Assembly: GCA_002419025.1 (NCBI GenBank)
Contig: DIFG01000037.1
Coordinates: forward strand, 14,447-31,805
Source: Deltaproteobacteria bacterium UBA5754
GTDB lineage: Bacteria; Desulfobacterota; Dissulfuribacteria; Dissulfuribacterales; UBA5754
Direction: 5' to 3'
DNA length: 17,359 nucleotides
Shown: piece by piece, positions 1 through 5,876 of the stretch
How the letters are laid out: each line of letters begins with the position of its first letter
How positions within the stretch are numbered: the stretch's first letter is position 1
The notes under the pieces: generated by a model
Database searches by the model: none
Told to the model about the DNA's origin: nothing
What the model saw: the letters and a program-made list of their open reading frames with translations, nothing else
Translations under genes and position numbers: made by a program

Positions 1-114
1 TGCTCGTCGGTCAAAAATGCTCACATACAGGGAAGAGGGCGGACACAGAGGTCCGCCCCTACGACCTCCTCGCGCCTTGCCCTCGAACGAAAATCCTCAT
101 TTTTCAAGGTTCCC
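1..114 (-). repeat. Partial copy of a foldback (MITE-like) element, interrupted
   Basis: This stretch is the reverse complement of 14596-14696 apart from an internal replacement. Positions 1-33 and 63-114 match that copy almost base for base. Between them, 16 bases of the other copy are replaced by 29 different bases (34-62). The end at 98-114 is CATTTTTCAAGGTTCCC, the terminal inverted repeat seen at both ends of the intact element at 14596-14736. The other end of this copy lies outside the window. No protein is encoded, so it would need a transposase supplied in trans. The repeat relation is read directly from the sequence; its mobility is inferred. Confidence 0.85.
37..58. repeat. Short perfect palindrome inside the foldback element
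   Basis: GGGCGGAC (37-44) and GTCCGCCC (51-58) form a perfect 8-bp stem around the 6-base loop ACAGAG. It sits exactly in the part of the element (34-62) that differs from the copy at 14596-14736, so it looks like a second small palindromic repeat that replaced 16 bases of the first. From memory, similar GGGCGGAC-type hairpins occur as dispersed intergenic repeats in several proteobacterial genomes. I could not check that here. Confidence 0.75.
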
Positions 115-148
115 TGGGGTAGGGTTTACAGTGCGCTCATGTAATCCC

Positions 149-306
149 GGGAGGGGGTGCGGGGTAGTGCTGAATCGGCCGGATCCAGAAAGCCGGGGTG
201 AGCGGCCTCCGGGCCTCGCATGGCGCTTCGCGTCCACGGACGGGAAGACAGTTGCATCGCCAAAGCGGTTATCCGGCAGATGAAGCACTGCCCCGCACCC
301 CCTCCC
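149..306. repeat. 158-bp imperfect palindrome
   Basis: The arms at 149-171 and 284-306 are inverted copies matching at 22 of 23 bases. The pairing continues inward with GCCGGAT against ATCCGGC, so the stem reaches about 36 bp with a few mismatches. The apex of about 85 bases contains smaller GC-rich pairings. It lies downstream of the minus-strand YkgJ/parAB genes and could terminate or stabilise their transcript, but there is no T-tract. It may equally be a dispersed palindromic element. The longest minus-strand open frame through this region (126-437) has low-complexity, non-protein-like content and is not called. Confidence 0.75.
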
Positions 307-330
307 CACCTTTTATCCATTGGCGATGAA

Positions 331-447
331 TCAGGCCGCATCCGATACCCGCGCCAGCCTGCCTTGCGTCGCACGCACGGCCGTCTCACACAGCAAGGCC
401 GCAACGACCGCCCAGTCTTCGCCTGCAACCAAGCCATCCCCAGACAT
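331..447 (-). CDS. Possible 38-aa small protein
   Basis: I do not recognise this product. The minus strand has ATG at 447, preceded by a good GGAGG at 8-base spacing, and a TGA at 331. It encodes a small acidic/alanine-rich peptide beginning MSGDGLVAGEDW with a helix-like stretch (WAVVAALLCETAVRATQ). It starts 44 bp after the YkgJ stop and reads in the same direction, so it could be the last cistron of the parA-parB-ykgJ unit. The large palindrome at 149-306 begins 24 bp beyond its stop. The support is only ribosome-site quality and position. It could be chance in GC-rich DNA or a remnant of a longer gene. Confidence 0.33.
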   Translation of the reverse strand: MSGDGLVAGEDWAVVAALLCETAVRATQGRLARVSDAA

Positions 448-491
448 CGCTTCGCCCTCCAGCCGTCAGACCTGATGCCAGTGTGTAGCGA

Positions 492-1202
492 TCACCTTTT
501 CTCACCATATCTCAGGCCGGTCGCCTCCCGAAGTCCAGCGAGAAAGGCGGCGAAGTCCCTTTCATGCGCCGGTTCCACGAGAAAACCCGGAAGGGGCCTG
601 TTCTCGATGAGAAATGGCCTCTGCGTATCTCCGGGAGTGACCTCCTTCACGAGGAGATCGATAAGGTTTCCTGTACAGCCCACCGCGTCCATGTCCTCGA
701 GGATCTGGTACACGGCAAGGCTGACAGACAGAAGAAATGGGTCCATGAGCGCCTCGCCCTCCTCTTCGCAACGGTTGCGCGAACTCATTGCCCGGCAGGC
801 AAAAGGACGTCGCTCGTATACCTTGCAGAGATCGTGGTCATCAAGAAAAGGGCACCTTCCCTGGGTATGGATGCCCCGGTCCTCCGGGGGATCCCTCATG
901 GCCAGAAAACAGGCTGCAGTTTCATTGATGGTGACTGTCGGGCGGTACCATACAGGCCCACCCGGCCTTGGCAGGGCCTGCGAGATCCGCCTTCGGGCAT
1001 CTGCATCCAGGATCTCGAGGAGATAATCAGCCTCGAGGCTCGTCGATGTCACGTTCCATGTGCAACAGGTCGAACATCCCGGGCCGCAGGCCGATTGGAA
1101 CCGGGTCGTGTACTGATCGTAAAAGTCATAAAGGGCGACGAGAACCGGAAATCTCTCGCCCGCATCCCGCACATTCATGCCGGCATCCACCCCCATTGTC
1201 AT
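492..1202 (-). CDS. YkgJ-type Cys-cluster (CxxxCxxCC) protein
   Basis: This 236-aa protein has the cysteine pattern of the YkgJ family (CxxCxxCC, putative zinc/iron-chelating). The N-terminal cluster has Cys39, Cys43, Cys46 and Cys47 (ACGPGCSTCC). A second group, Cys117, Cys126, Cys136 and Cys145, lies around the signature LCKVYERRPFACRAM. No signal peptide or membrane segment is seen, so it is probably a cytoplasmic metalloprotein; its reaction is unknown. The start at 1202 is chosen because its ATG overlaps the parB stop as ATGA, a typical translational-coupling arrangement; ATGs a few codons further in are possible. It would be co-transcribed with parA and parB. Confidence 0.85.
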   Translation of the reverse strand: MTMGVDAGMNVRDAGERFPVLVALYDFYDQYTTRFQSACGPGCSTCCTWNVTSTSLEADYLLEILDADARRRISQALPRPGGPVWYRPTVTINETAACFLAMRDPPEDRGIHTQGRCPFLDDHDLCKVYERRPFACRAMSSRNRCEEEGEALMDPFLLSVSLAVYQILEDMDAVGCTGNLIDLLVKEVTPGDTQRPFLIENRPLPGFLVEPAHERDFAAFLAGLREATGLRYGEKR

Positions 1203-2044
1203 CCACAGAGAAGCCGCGCGATCCGCTCCATTTCTTCCTGGTTGCGATACAGAAGCTCGATCCTTCCTCCCCTTTTTCCAGGACGGACCCTGACTTTCAG
1301 GCCCGTGGCACGGGCAAGGTCCTCCGAGATCTTGCGGGCATCAGGGTCCATCTTTTTTGTTGCAGAAGGCGGACTCCCGGAGGCGAGGCGACGCGCCCAT
1401 GCCTCGGCCTGACGGACGGAGAGACCGGAGCGCACGATTCGGTCCCGAAGGGCGGTCATGCCCTCGGGTGTATCCAGCATGAGAAGGGTTCGGGCGTGCC
1501 CCATGGTGAGCCGCCCGTCAAGAACATCCTGCTGGATGGGCTCGGGAAGCTGGAGAAGACGGAGAAAATTCGTGATCGAGGACCGGTCCCTTCCAACCCG
1601 CTTTGCGACCTCTGCATGGGTCAGTCCATGCTCATCAAGTAGCCTGCGATACGCGAGGGCCTCCTCGATGGGGTTCAGGTCCTCACGCTGGATGTTTTCG
1701 ATAAGGGCGAGTTCGATGATCTCGCCGGGACTCACATCCTTGATGACCACTGGGACCGTCTTGAGCCCGACCTCCCGGGCCGCGCGCCACCGCCTCTCCC
1801 CTGCGATTATCGTGTAACCTCCATCTTCCTCGCACACGACAAGGGGCTGTAGCACCCCTTTTTCCCGAATGGACCGGGCAAGGGAGGCGAGCGCCTCTTC
1901 CCCCATGCTACGCCGGGGCTGGTGGGGATTGGGTCTGATCCTGTCGATCGGGCAGAGAAAATAGCCGGGGCTCTCGACGTCGTATATGGCCTCCTGGGTG
2001 AGAAGGGAACTGATCCCCCGCCCCAGTCCTCCTTTTCCTTTCAT
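1199..2044 (-). CDS. parB: Chromosome-partitioning protein ParB
   Basis: ParB (Spo0J/Noc-like) is a CTP-dependent DNA clamp that loads at parS and works with ParA to segregate the chromosome origin region. The 281-aa protein starts MKGKGGLGRGISSLL, typical of the family. The N-terminal CTPase region includes the conserved GERRWR (about residues 82-87) and ENIQRED (116-122), followed by a helix-turn-helix (about 141-162) that reads parS. The C-terminal part after a variable linker is the usual dimerisation region. The start at 2044 overlaps the parA stop (ATGA). A longer in-frame start at 2095 would add 17 residues inside parA and lacks family support. Length is normal and a parS site is present upstream of parA. 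Confidence 0.95.
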   Translation of the reverse strand: MKGKGGLGRGISSLLTQEAIYDVESPGYFLCPIDRIRPNPHQPRRSMGEEALASLARSIREKGVLQPLVVCEEDGGYTIIAGERRWRAAREVGLKTVPVVIKDVSPGEIIELALIENIQREDLNPIEEALAYRRLLDEHGLTHAEVAKRVGRDRSSITNFLRLLQLPEPIQQDVLDGRLTMGHARTLLMLDTPEGMTALRDRIVRSGLSVRQAEAWARRLASGSPPSATKKMDPDARKISEDLARATGLKVRVRPGKRGGRIELLYRNQEEMERIARLLCG

Positions 2045-2832
2045 GACGGCCTCCTCTGGCGAAGCAGGAACTCCTTTGCGAGGGACAGGTAGCATTCCGC
2101 CCCCTTGGACCGGGGATCGTAGGCGAAAATGTGCTGACCGTGGCTTGGGCTCTCGCTCAGGCGGACATTCCTCGGAATGGTCGTGCGGTAGACGAGTTCA
2201 CGAAAATGGGCCCGCACATCCTGGGCGACCTGATATCCGAGACGCACACGGTAGTCGTACATGGTAAGCAGGATCCCTTCGATGTGGAGCCGTGGATTGA
2301 ATGCGCGCTTTGCGATGCGTATGGTCTGGACGAGCTGGCTGAGGCCCTCGAGGGCATAGTACTCGCACTGAAGCGGGATGATGACGGAATGGGAGGCGGC
2401 AAGGGCATTCACGGTCATGAGCCCCAGGGAAGGCGGACAATCCAGGACCACGAAGTCATAGGAGGGAAAAGCCGCGAGGATCCTGGCCAGGGCCCGCTCC
2501 CGGCCCACGTCTCCGGTCAGATCTTGTTCCGCCCCCACGAGATCCGGGTTGGAGGGGATGAGATCGAGGTTGGCAAAACCCGTCTTCACAAGGACATCTT
2601 CCGGAGCCGTCTCGCCGATGAGGGCATGATAGAGATGCGTGCCGACCTTCATAGGCGAGACACCAAGGCCGGTCGTCGCATTTCCCTGGGGATCGCAGTC
2701 CACGAGGAGCACGGAGTGCTGAAACATGGCCAGCCCTGCAGCGAGATTGACCGCAGTCGTGGTCTTGCCCACGCCCCCTTTCTGGTTGGCGATGGCAATG
2801 ATCTTTGAAACGCCCGAAGATTCTCGTATCAT
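2041..2832 (-). CDS. parA: Chromosome-partitioning ATPase ParA (Soj)
   Basis: ParA is a deviant-Walker ATPase that binds DNA nonspecifically as an ATP dimer and drives movement of ParB-parS complexes. In this 263-aa protein the deviant Walker A KGGVGKTT is at residues 18-25, followed by DCDPQGN (about 46-51) and a Walker B-like VVLDCPPS near residue 125. Length is normal for chromosomal Soj. The start ATG at 2832 directly abuts the parS palindrome, so any ribosome site would lie inside parS. The only nearby upstream ATG belongs to a six-codon ORF (2829-2849) that overlaps this start by ATGA. The stop overlaps parB by 4 bp. Confidence 0.95.
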   Translation of the reverse strand: MIRESSGVSKIIAIANQKGGVGKTTTAVNLAAGLAMFQHSVLLVDCDPQGNATTGLGVSPMKVGTHLYHALIGETAPEDVLVKTGFANLDLIPSNPDLVGAEQDLTGDVGRERALARILAAFPSYDFVVLDCPPSLGLMTVNALAASHSVIIPLQCEYYALEGLSQLVQTIRIAKRAFNPRLHIEGILLTMYDYRVRLGYQVAQDVRAHFRELVYRTTIPRNVRLSESPSHGQHIFAYDPRSKGAECYLSLAKEFLLRQRRPS

Positions 2833-2848
2833 AGTTTCACGTGAAACA
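2833..2848. promoter_or_regulatory. parS: parS centromere-like site (ParB binding)
   Basis: AGTTTCACGTGAAACA contains the perfect 14-bp palindrome GTTTCACGTGAAAC (2834-2847). Read on the minus strand it matches the widely conserved parS consensus TGTTTCACGTGAAACA at 15 of 16 positions. It ends one base before the parA start codon, so ParB bound here would sit on the parA translation-initiation region and could also autoregulate the operon. I saw no other parS in the window. Confidence 0.93.
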
Positions 2849-2857
2849 TACCAAATT

Positions 2858-2872
2858 TTCCCTTACAGGGAA
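2858..2872. repeat. Small inverted repeat upstream of parA
   Basis: TTCCCT (2858-2863) and AGGGAA (2867-2872) form a 6-bp perfect inverted repeat with a 3-base spacer, 10 bp upstream of parS. It overlaps the terminal GGGAACC of the dispersed repeat that starts at 2868. It may be an operator-like site or simply the junction of the repeat. Confidence 0.45.
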
Positions 2873-2912
2873 CCTTGAAAAATGGGTTCTTCGTCATTTT
2901 GTGTGGAATTTG
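2868..2912 (+). repeat. Dispersed repeat: foldback terminus plus 36-bp repeat
   Basis: Bases 2868-2884 are identical to the 17-base terminus GGGAACCTTGAAAAATG of the foldback element at 14596-14736. Bases 2877-2912 match 17142-17177 at 34 of 36 positions, sharing the core CTTCGTCATTT and GTGTGGAATTTG. The combination resembles an insertion-sequence end. From memory, ISL3-family termini look similar, which I could not verify. A minus-strand transcript of parA would start in or just beyond this repeat. Confidence 0.7.
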
Positions 2913-3055
2913 CTGTTCCGCTATGTGGATGCCGTGGACATCTTGCGCCGAGCCTTCCAGGTGGTCAAATCGTCCCTCCTGTTCGAAGGGGAGCAGGTAA
3001 TGGGGATTTCGATGGGATAGGCCGTGTGTGAGGTTCTTCTGGGTTGGCCTCGGGT
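2913..3055. other. Gene-free spacer, possible coding remnant
   Basis: No credible gene is present. A plus-strand frame is open through the dispersed repeat and stops at 3018-3020. Its last part, after FRYVDAVDILRRAF, reads like protein in composition but has no convincing start or ribosome site and I do not recognise it. It may be the tail of a gene destroyed by repeat insertion, or chance. Confidence 0.3.
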
Positions 3056-3085
3056 TTGTCGGGTTACGCTACGCTAACCCGACAA
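3056..3085. repeat. REP-like palindrome
   Basis: TTGTCGGGTTA (3056-3066) and TAACCCGACAA (3075-3085) form an 11-bp perfect stem, with CGCTACGC between the arms. From memory, this GTCGGGTTACGC-type palindrome is a common dispersed intergenic repeat in bacteria; that is not verified here. It lies between the PEP-CTERM terminator and the parA upstream region. Confidence 0.7.
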
Positions 3086-3132
3086 CTACAAGGCTCATTA
3101 AACTCCAAATCCACTCGAAACGTCGAGGAGCC

Positions 3133-3169
3133 AAAAAAAATCCCCCGGCAAAAACCGGGGGGTTTTTTT
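3133..3169 (-). terminator. Rho-independent terminator, bidirectional
   Basis: An A8 tract (3133-3140), stem CCCCCGG (3142-3148), loop CAAAAA, stem CCGGGGG (3155-3161) and a T7 tract (3163-3169) make a textbook intrinsic terminator that works in either direction. It lies 35 bp past the stop of the minus-strand PEP-CTERM gene at 3204 and closes that transcription unit. No plus-strand gene reads into it. Confidence 0.93.
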
Positions 3170-3203
3170 CATCGCTGTTTATTTTTGCTTTACTTAAGCC
3201 GAT

Positions 3204-3818
3204 TCAGCTCTTTTTGCGCTTGCAGCTGTAGCCCACCAGGCCGAGAAGGCCGCTGCCCATCAAAAGGATGGTGGCAGGCTCGGGCACCGGAGCGGTACCG
3301 CCGACGTTATCAATGTATAATTGAGAATCATAAATTGTATCACCAAAATTATATACTCCGAAACCAATACTACCGGAACCAGCGGTTGCAAATGTGTATT
3401 GATATGTGTTCCAGCCTGTAGCATTAAAATTTCCTGTAGCAGCAACATTCGCAAGCGTGTAATTAAATAACATAGAGCCGTTAGTGCTTATAATCGAAAA
3501 TATAGAATAGTCATTGAATGGGAGATAATCATTGGCGTTAAAGTTCCAATCAAAACTAATTGTTTCTCCAGCTGACCAAATTTGATCTTGGCTTATTTTG
3601 CTATTAGCAACAAGATTTGCAAAATAAGTCCCATCAGTTGGGCCAAATCCTGAGTTTCCCGTAACTACAGAAACAGATCCACCAGCTGAGGTAATCACAT
3701 CCCATCCTGTAAAATCACCTGTTTCAAAACTTCCGTTTTGAAATGATACGGCACCTGCGCTACCAATCATCCCCAAGACCGGCATTACCGCGCATAAAAA
3801 CGTCAAAAACTTTTTCAT
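3204..3818 (-). CDS. PEP-CTERM sorting-domain protein, AT-rich gene
   Basis: This 204-aa exported protein has an N-terminal signal peptide with cleavage likely after GSAGA near residue 23. Its body starts with FQNGSFETGDFTGWD, an opening common in PEP-CTERM beta-sandwich proteins. The C-terminus is PVPEPATILLMGS, then a hydrophobic helix ending in CKRKKS. That tripartite tail is the PEP-CTERM signal recognised by exosortase, which cuts near the PEP motif for delivery to the cell surface or extracellular matrix. No exosortase gene is in the window. The ribosome site AAGGAG precedes ATG 3818. The coding sequence is visibly AT-rich, rich in AAT, ATT and AAA codons and unlike every neighbour, which suggests recent acquisition. 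It lies 67 bp behind the PEP-CTERM gene at 3886-4590 with no terminator between, so they are probably co-transcribed. Confidence 0.9.
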   Translation of the reverse strand: MKKFLTFLCAVMPVLGMIGSAGAVSFQNGSFETGDFTGWDVITSAGGSVSVVTGNSGFGPTDGTYFANLVANSKISQDQIWSAGETISFDWNFNANDYLPFNDYSIFSIISTNGSMLFNYTLANVAATGNFNATGWNTYQYTFATAGSGSIGFGVYNFGDTIYDSQLYIDNVGGTAPVPEPATILLMGSGLLGLVGYSCKRKKS

Positions 3819-3885
3819 TTCCTTTCTCCTTTCTTCGTTTAATAGCCAGGTTTTTTCTATGCGTTTGAAGGAGTTAGGGATAAAC

Positions 3886-4590
3886 TTAGACCATTCCCTT
3901 CGCCTCTCCCTTCTTCAGCCGTCTGCGGCCCAGACCGGCGATACCCACAAGACCGGCACCTACGAGCATGATGGTGGCGGGCTCGGGGACAGGGGCCACG
4001 TTGGCGTCAAAGGATACCCCTCCTATACCGGAAACATCTCCCAAATCTACGGTGACCAGGATCTCGAGCGGGGTATCGGGCATGCCAAAATCTCCGGAGA
4101 AAGTCGCCCAGTCATTAAAGCCGTAGAGACCACCACCCGCTATGGAGGTCATAAGGACGTCATTGACATAAACATCCATAGTCGCAGTCCCGCTCGATGT
4201 CCCCCAAAAATTTCCTGAAAATATGGACATCATGGGCACAAGGCTCTCAATTGACCCCCACGTATCCACGAGGGAGATCTCGAGTTGATCCCCATCAGCA
4301 CCGCTCGCATCAACGGAGAGGAGATCCATTACCGGGAACCCTCCACCACCGATAGCCGGATCGGACAGACCGGTCGTAGAGGTTATAGTCCATGACCCAA
4401 GGTCACCAATATAAGCAATGGCACCCAATCCAGCCGCCGCGTCAGTAACATCATCATCGCCGATGGTGACAGTGTCACCTCCAGTCAGATCTGTCAGTGT
4501 CAATTGAAGGGCATCGGCGTTTGTCGCGACCCCCCCCGCCAACATGGCGACTCCCGCCGCAAGGACGATTTTTCCGTAGACCCTTTTCAT
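3886..4590 (-). CDS. PEP-CTERM sorting-domain protein
   Basis: This 234-aa protein has a signal peptide (cleavage likely after TNADA near residue 27) and an acidic, glycine- and threonine-rich secreted body. It ends with a PEP-CTERM domain: PVPEPATIMLVGAG, a hydrophobic helix and the basic RRRLKK. The tail continues about seven residues past the basic cluster. A strong AAGGAG lies before ATG 4590. Known biology: exosortase processes such proteins, usually in organisms that make exopolysaccharide. The specific role here is unknown and the body matches no enzyme I recognise. It is the first gene of a likely two-gene unit driven by the sigma-54-type promoter at 4642-4657. Confidence 0.9.
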   Translation of the reverse strand: MKRVYGKIVLAAGVAMLAGGVATNADALQLTLTDLTGGDTVTIGDDDVTDAAAGLGAIAYIGDLGSWTITSTTGLSDPAIGGGGFPVMDLLSVDASGADGDQLEISLVDTWGSIESLVPMMSIFSGNFWGTSSGTATMDVYVNDVLMTSIAGGGLYGFNDWATFSGDFGMPDTPLEILVTVDLGDVSGIGGVSFDANVAPVPEPATIMLVGAGLVGIAGLGRRRLKKGEAKGMV

Positions 4591-4627
4591 CTTTTTCTCC
4601 TTTTCTGTTTTGCGATCTTGTTCCGCA

Positions 4628-4643
4628 CTTATCGTATGATAAG
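4628..4643. promoter_or_regulatory. Inverted repeat over the predicted transcription start
   Basis: CTTATC (4628-4633) and GATAAG (4638-4643) are perfect inverted arms with a 4-base spacer. They touch the -12 element of the sigma-54 promoter at 4642-4657 and cover the expected start site. It could be a repressor operator or a hairpin at the 5' end of the mRNA. No regulator is assigned. Confidence 0.45.
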
Positions 4644-4657
4644 CAAAACAGATGCCA
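4642..4657 (-). promoter_or_regulatory. Sigma-54 (RpoN) promoter for the PEP-CTERM genes
   Basis: On the minus strand the sequence is TGGCATCTGTTTTGCT. The -24 GG and -12 GC have the exact 10-bp spacing of sigma-54 promoters, and the site matches TGGCAC-N5-TTGCW at all but one specified base (T for C in the -24 box). It is 51 bp upstream of ATG 4590, giving a leader of about 40 nt. Known biology: in several PEP-CTERM/exopolysaccharide bacteria, PEP-CTERM genes are controlled by the PrsK/PrsR two-component system with RpoN, which fits this placement. The activator site should lie further upstream (above 4720) but I could not identify it. Confidence 0.75.
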
Positions 4658-4746
4658 AAAAAAGACGCGGTTTTTTTGCGCTATTCACCGTTTTCACCAG
4701 GGTTTTTTTAAAGACAGCGCCTAGTTAGGAAAAACTTTTCTCTTTC

Positions 4747-4762
4747 AGGAAAAGAATTTCCT
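4747..4762 (-). terminator. Weak hairpin after the hyp operon
   Basis: AGGAAA (4747-4752) and TTTCCT (4757-4762) form a 6-bp stem, 46 bp beyond the hypB stop. On the minus strand it is followed by a purine-rich stretch and then a short T-run, so it is at best a poor intrinsic terminator. The remaining spacer 4658-4808 holds no other gene. Read-through from the hydrogenase operon into the PEP-CTERM genes is therefore possible. Confidence 0.25.
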
Positions 4763-4808
4763 TTCCCATGGCCTTTCGGGCCGATGAAACCGGCAAGAAG
4801 GAGGGCTG

Positions 4809-5498
4809 TCAGGCGAGCAGGGAGCGGAGATAGGAGATCCAGGCCCCAAACCCATCGCCTGTGGCAGAGGAGATGGCCATACATTCAAGCGCCGGGTTCA
4901 GGGAGAGGGCGGAGTGCAGGGCCTCCTCCATGGAAAAGTCGAAATGGGGGAGGAGGTCCGTCTTGGTGATGACAAAGGCATGGGCCCCAAGAAAGGCCCT
5001 GGGGTACTTTGCCGGCTTGTCCGAACCCTCGGGCACGGAGAGGAGGACGACGCGCGCGTGTTCCCCAAGGGCGAAGGCCGCGGGGCAGACGAGATTTCCC
5101 ACGTTCTCGATGAAGAGGAGCCGGGGTCTTCGGCCCTGGATCTCTTCTTCCAGGCGGTGGAGGCCCAGGTGCACGATGGGGGCGTCGAGATGGCAGGCCC
5201 CTCCGGTCGTGATCTGGACCACAGGGACGCCCTTTTTGCGGATACGGGCCGCGTCTCGGTCCGTCTCGATGTCGCCCTCGATGACCGCGAGGGGGATTTC
5301 TTCCCCAAGTACGTCTATGGTCCGCTCAAGGAGCGTGGTCTTTCCGGAGCCAGGACTGCTCATGAGGTTTACGGCCACGGCCCCCATGGCCTCGATATGG
5401 GCCCGGTTCCGCACGGCCTGGGCGTCGTTTGCCGCCAGGAGGCTCCGCTCGAGCTCAATGGAGACCCCGCGCCCCCCGCATCCGCACTGTTCACACAT
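4809..5498 (-). CDS. hypB: Hydrogenase nickel-insertion GTPase HypB
   Basis: HypB is the SIMIBI-class GTPase that, with HypA, delivers nickel to the hydrogenase large subunit in the cytoplasm. In this 229-aa protein the N-terminus MCEQCGC gives the CxxCxC high-affinity nickel motif (Cys2, Cys5, Cys7). There is no histidine-rich storage stretch. Walker A GSGKTT is at 50-55, the metal-site GGACHLDA has Cys102 and His103 at the GTPase dimer interface, and the guanine-specificity KTDL is at 179-182. It is the last gene of the operon, 3 bp after hypA. Confidence 0.97.
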   Translation of the reverse strand: MCEQCGCGGRGVSIELERSLLAANDAQAVRNRAHIEAMGAVAVNLMSSPGSGKTTLLERTIDVLGEEIPLAVIEGDIETDRDAARIRKKGVPVVQITTGGACHLDAPIVHLGLHRLEEEIQGRRPRLLFIENVGNLVCPAAFALGEHARVVLLSVPEGSDKPAKYPRAFLGAHAFVITKTDLLPHFDFSMEEALHSALSLNPALECMAISSATGDGFGAWISYLRSLLA

Positions 5499-5501
5499 AC
5501 A

Positions 5502-5876
5502 TCAACCCCCTGAAACGGTGTTTTTGTCCGGAATTTCCAGCTCCACCCGTATGAGATCGATCCCGTCTCCGCCCGTGGGCCACACCTCGCTGGAGCCACA
5601 GAGCGGGCACCCGCCCCCGGTGGCCGCATCCGCAACCTTGGCACCGCACCCGCAGCAGAGGAGGTCAGGGGCGGGGGTCTGGATCTCGAGCGCCATGCCC
5701 CGCGTGAGCGGCTCTTCGTCCGACAGGACCTGGCAGCCGAACCGGAAGGACTCGACCACCACCCCGGAGCGCGCACCCACCGAGACCGTGGCCCCCATGA
5801 CCCGAATGGCCCCGTGGGCCGCAGCGACCGCCTTCAGTTCGTTCATAAGGCCGAGAGCCAAAGAAAATTCATGCAC
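5502..5876 (-). CDS. hypA: Hydrogenase nickel-insertion protein HypA
   Basis: HypA carries nickel to the large subunit in partnership with HypB. The 124-aa protein needs a GTG start at 5876 to begin with the conserved MHE, in which His2 binds nickel. The open frame extends upstream but would bury His2, so the GTG start is firm. The structural zinc site is Cys74-x2-Cys77 and Cys90-PL-Cys93. The start lies 8 bp inside the end of hyaD, indicating translational coupling. Confidence 0.95.
   Translation of the reverse strand: MHEFSLALGLMNELKAVAAAHGAIRVMGATVSVGARSGVVVESFRFGCQVLSDEEPLTRGMALEIQTPAPDLLCCGCGAKVADAATGGGCPLCGSSEVWPTGGDGIDLIRVELEIPDKNTVSGG

Noticed and set aside
220..1412. Overlapping plus-strand frames (268 and 282 codons) antisense to the YkgJ gene and parB
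   Set aside because: Their translation is arginine- and serine-rich shadow sequence, whereas the minus strand has family motifs and coupled starts.
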